DNA of 7,788 bases. Source: Pseudomonadota bacterium. GTDB taxonomy: Bacteria; Pseudomonadota; Alphaproteobacteria; Acetobacterales; Acetobacteraceae. Position numbers and translations under genes: made by a program. The notes beneath the pieces were generated by a model. It did no database searches. It worked only from the letters and a program-made list of their open reading frames with translations, and had not been told where the DNA came from. Where the stretch lies: the NCBI GenBank assembly GCA_021826485.1, contig JAKAZX010000179.1:1-7788 (forward strand), in the 5' to 3' direction. This document shows, piece after piece, positions 5,665-7,788 of this stretch (the first letter of the stretch is position 1; every line of letters starts with the position of its first letter).

Positions 5665-7299
5665 GTGCCCCCCTCATTCCTGTTCCGCCGCGTTGCGCCG
5701 CTGGCCACGCTGGCCGTGCTGGCCGCCTGCGCGGAAGTCGGGCCCAACTACAAGGCGCCCACGCCGGACTGGAACCCCACCTCCTGGTTCGCGCCGTCCA
5801 AGCCGGCGCCGAAGGAGGTGATCAGCGAGCCGGTGGAGAAGCCGATCGACCCGCAGTGGTGGACGGTGTTCCACGACGCCGAGCTGACCAGCCTGGAGAA
5901 GCGGCTGGCCGACGCCAACCTGGACGTGCGCACCGCCGCCCTGCGGCTGAGCCAGTCGCGTGCCTCCTTCGGCGTCACCCGCGCCGATCTGTTCCCCACG
6001 GTCGATGGCAATGCCAGCTACCTGCGCCAGCGGCTGCCGCCGCAGGGCGTGCTGGGCCTGCTGCCGTCGCCGAGCGCCGGCAACACCGCCTCGGTGCAGA
6101 CCGGCAGCGCCGCCCTCGGCCCTGGCGCGACCTCGGCCAACGGCCTCGGCGGGCTGGGTGGGGTGCCATCCACCTCCTCCCCCAGCTCGTCGTCGCTGTT
6201 CCAGCCGTTCGGCCTCTATCAGTACGGCTTCGATGCGTCCTGGGAGCTGGACCTGTGGGGCCGGGTGCGCCGCAATGTCGAGGGCGCCGCGTCGTCGCTG
6301 GACGCGGCGGCGGATGCGCAGCGCGACACGCTGCTGACGGCGCTGGCGGAGATGGCGCGCGACTACGTGCAGTTGCGCGGCGTGCAACGGAATATCGAGA
6401 CGACGCAGCGCAATCTCGACATCGCCAAGCAGAGCCTGCAACTGACGCAGCAGCGCGCGTCCGGCGGCGTGACCACCGACCTCGATGTCGCCAATGCCGC
6501 CGCGCAGGTGGAGACGGTGGCAAGCCAGATGCCGACGCTGCGGGCGCAGGAAGCGCAGATCATCAACGCCATCGCGTTCCTGATCGGCCAGCCGCCGCAC
6601 AGCATGGTAGCGGAACTGTCGGTGCCGCACCCGATCCCGCCGGTGCCGCCGACGATCCCGGTCGGCCTGCCGTCGGAACTCGCGCGCCGCCGCCCGGACA
6701 TCCGGCAGGCGGAGGCGCAGTTGCACACCGCGACCGCCGATGTCGGCGTCGCGGTCGCCGATTTCTACCCGCGCGTCACCCTGTCCGGCAGCGTCGGCAT
6801 GCAGGCGATCGCGGCGCGCTATCTCGGCTCGTGGTACGATGCCGGCACCTATGCGTTCGGGCCGTCGATCAGCCTGCCGATCTTCGAGGGCGGGCGGCTG
6901 AACCGCATGCTGGAACTGCGCACGCAGCAGCAGAAGGAAGCCGCCGTCACCTACCAGCGCACGGTGCTGAACGCGCTGCATGAGGTTGACAATTCGCTGA
7001 CCGCCTACCAGGCCGAGCAGCAGCGCCGCAACCGGCTGGAACAGGCGGTGGTGCAGAACCGGCGCGCGGTGAAGCTGGCGCAGGACCGCTACGTGCAGGG
7101 CGTCGCCGACTTCCTGAGCGTGCTGACCGCCGAACAGAACCTGCTTGCGGCGGAGCAGATGCTGACCGACAGCGTCACCAACGTCTCCACCGACCTCGTG
7201 CAGATCTACAAGGCGCTGGGCGGCGGCTGGGAGTCCGAAATGCCGGACAAGCCGCTGCTGCCGGAGAAGGGCGGCTCGCTGATCGACAATCTGATGTAG
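5665..7299 (+). CDS. NodT/OprM-type outer-membrane efflux lipoprotein
   Basis: Outer-membrane channel of a tripartite (RND- or MFS-type) efflux pump, with two OEP/TolC domains. From GTG 5665 it has 544 residues. A lipoprotein signal is clear: FLFRR (5-9), a hydrophobic stretch, then lipobox LAAC (19-22) with Cys22 as lipid anchor and Ala at +2, consistent with outer-membrane sorting. Family segments after the Cys are VGPNYKAP, PQWWTVFHDAELTSL, and YGFDASWELDLWGRVRRN, followed by a long helical hairpin rich in Gln and Ala. The second half repeats the pattern with LPSELARRRPDIRQAEAQL, DFYPRVTLSGSVG, GPSISLPIFEGGRL and QDRYVQGVADFLSVLTAEQNLL. It is somewhat longer than typical NodT proteins (about 460-500), mainly because of a Gly/Ser/Pro-rich insert near residues 124-179. 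ATG 5644 (551 residues) and ATG 5572 are also in frame; GTG 5665 is preferred for its ribosome site and compact signal peptide. No pump or membrane-fusion gene is adjacent within the window. Confidence 0.93.
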   Translation: MPPSFLFRRVAPLATLAVLAACAEVGPNYKAPTPDWNPTSWFAPSKPAPKEVISEPVEKPIDPQWWTVFHDAELTSLEKRLADANLDVRTAALRLSQSRASFGVTRADLFPTVDGNASYLRQRLPPQGVLGLLPSPSAGNTASVQTGSAALGPGATSANGLGGLGGVPSTSSPSSSSLFQPFGLYQYGFDASWELDLWGRVRRNVEGAASSLDAAADAQRDTLLTALAEMARDYVQLRGVQRNIETTQRNLDIAKQSLQLTQQRASGGVTTDLDVANAAAQVETVASQMPTLRAQEAQIINAIAFLIGQPPHSMVAELSVPHPIPPVPPTIPVGLPSELARRRPDIRQAEAQLHTATADVGVAVADFYPRVTLSGSVGMQAIAARYLGSWYDAGTYAFGPSISLPIFEGGRLNRMLELRTQQQKEAAVTYQRTVLNALHEVDNSLTAYQAEQQRRNRLEQAVVQNRRAVKLAQDRYVQGVADFLSVLTAEQNLLAAEQMLTDSVTNVSTDLVQIYKALGGGWESEMPDKPLLPEKGGSLIDNLM

Positions 7300-7403
7300 G
7301 CGTGGGGGCGGTTGGTCGCTGCCTGCCGGGCGACGTCTCAGTTTGAATTTCGGCTTCCGACCCGGAGCGGAACCAAGGAGGGAGCGCGGGCGCCGACGCT
7401 CAG

Positions 7404-7788
7404 CTAGGCGCGGCTCTTTCGGATGGGATGGAAGGCCTCGCCCGACGTAAGCCGCGCCACCATTTCGGCGATCTTCGCGGCGCGCTTTTCCGGCCCCTTC
7501 GCCTGGTGGACGCGATAGAGCACCGCGTAGCGATTTGCGGCGTCGAGACTGTCGAAGAATCGGCGCGCATCAGGCTGCGCATCAAGGGCGGCCAGAAGGT
7601 CAGGATCCGGCTGCGCGCGGCCCTGGGGCGCGTATGCCGCGTCCCAACGCCCGTCGGCTTTCGCGCGCGTCACCTCCGCCAAGCCTTCGGGCTTCATTCG
7701 GCCATCGGCGATCAGGCGCTCGACGCGCTCTCGGTTCACCTGGGACCAGGCGCTTCGGTCCTTACGCGGCGTGAACCTGACCTTGTAA
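7404..7788 (-). CDS. YdeI/OmpD-associated family protein, C-terminal part (5' end outside the window)
   Basis: The minus-strand frame is open from the right edge of the window to the TAG at 7406-7404, giving about 128 visible residues. It begins YKVRFTPRKDRSAWSQVNRE, a segment typical of the YdeI/OmpD-associated (bacteriocin-protection) family, followed by GRMKPEGLAEV and KADGRWDAAYAP. The C-terminal part, with FFDSLDAANRYAVLYRVHQA, then RAAKIAEMVARL and FHPI, is the usual helical tail that ends these proteins. Full-length members have about 190 residues, so roughly the first third is missing. A GTG at 7739 could pass for a start, but family-like sequence continues upstream of it, so it is an internal codon. 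The protein is cytoplasmic with no catalytic motif recognised. The biochemical role of the family is poorly defined; E. coli YdeI has been linked to antimicrobial-peptide or stress resistance. It is convergent with the efflux gene, 104 bp away. Confidence 0.85.
   Translation of the reverse strand, partial: YKVRFTPRKDRSAWSQVNRERVERLIADGRMKPEGLAEVTRAKADGRWDAAYAPQGRAQPDPDLLAALDAQPDARRFFDSLDAANRYAVLYRVHQAKGPEKRAAKIAEMVARLTSGEAFHPIRKSRA

Noticed and set aside
5674..6981. A 435-codon minus-strand open frame inside the efflux gene.
   Set aside because: It is a shadow of a gene with strong family motifs, with an Arg/Gly/Leu-rich composition and no recognisable domain.
7315..7372. Short inverted repeats in the convergent gap: GTCGC/GCGAC (7315-7334) and TTCCG/CGGAA (7355-7372).
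   Set aside because: The stems are only 5 bp with 8-10 nt loops and no T-run, too weak to call terminators.
7404..7739. A 111-residue YdeI-family gene starting at GTG 7739.
   Set aside because: Family-like sequence (VRFTPRKDRSAWSQ) continues upstream to the window edge, so the GTG is internal and the gene is truncated only by the window.

Overview
This is a GC-rich window (roughly 70% by eye). Its protein families and codon habits suggest an alphaproteobacterium, most likely an Acetobacteraceae/Rhodospirillales relative. That lineage call is inference from protein style, because there is no rRNA or marker gene here. The window looks like ordinary chromosome: I see no IS element, CRISPR array, tRNA, phage gene or toxin-antitoxin pair. 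Very long open frames on the opposite strand are GC artefacts and are not annotated.

Layout, left to right. (1) Positions 1-996, minus strand: the N-terminal two thirds of glycerol kinase (glpK), running off the left edge. (2) Positions 1015-2238, minus: a Tat-type periplasmic substrate-binding protein of the branched-chain amino acid/amide class, 18 bp upstream of glpK and probably co-transcribed with it. (3) Positions 2312-5541, minus: a tight four-gene cluster read as M20 metallopeptidase -> fetA ABC ATPase -> fetB permease -> DUF4260 membrane protein. The first two junctions are 4-bp stop/start overlaps. A GC-rich hairpin sits at the end of the DUF4260 gene. (4) Positions 5542-5664: a divergent control region with a candidate sigma70-like promoter for the minus-strand cluster and a pair of imperfect direct repeats. 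(5) Positions 5665-7299, plus: a NodT-type outer-membrane efflux lipoprotein, with no adjacent pump or adaptor gene in view. (6) Positions 7404-7788, minus: the C-terminal part of a YdeI/OmpD-associated family protein, convergent with the efflux gene and running off the right edge.

The genes suggest housekeeping transport and homeostasis: glycerol phosphorylation, solute capture, probable metal/iron export by FetAB, peptide hydrolysis and outer-membrane efflux. I found no convincing new system. The points most worth a second look are the FetA homologue without the usual Q-loop glutamine, the coupling of an M20 peptidase to fetAB and DUF4260, the pairing of an amino-acid-type binding protein with glpK, and the repeat pair in the divergent promoter region.
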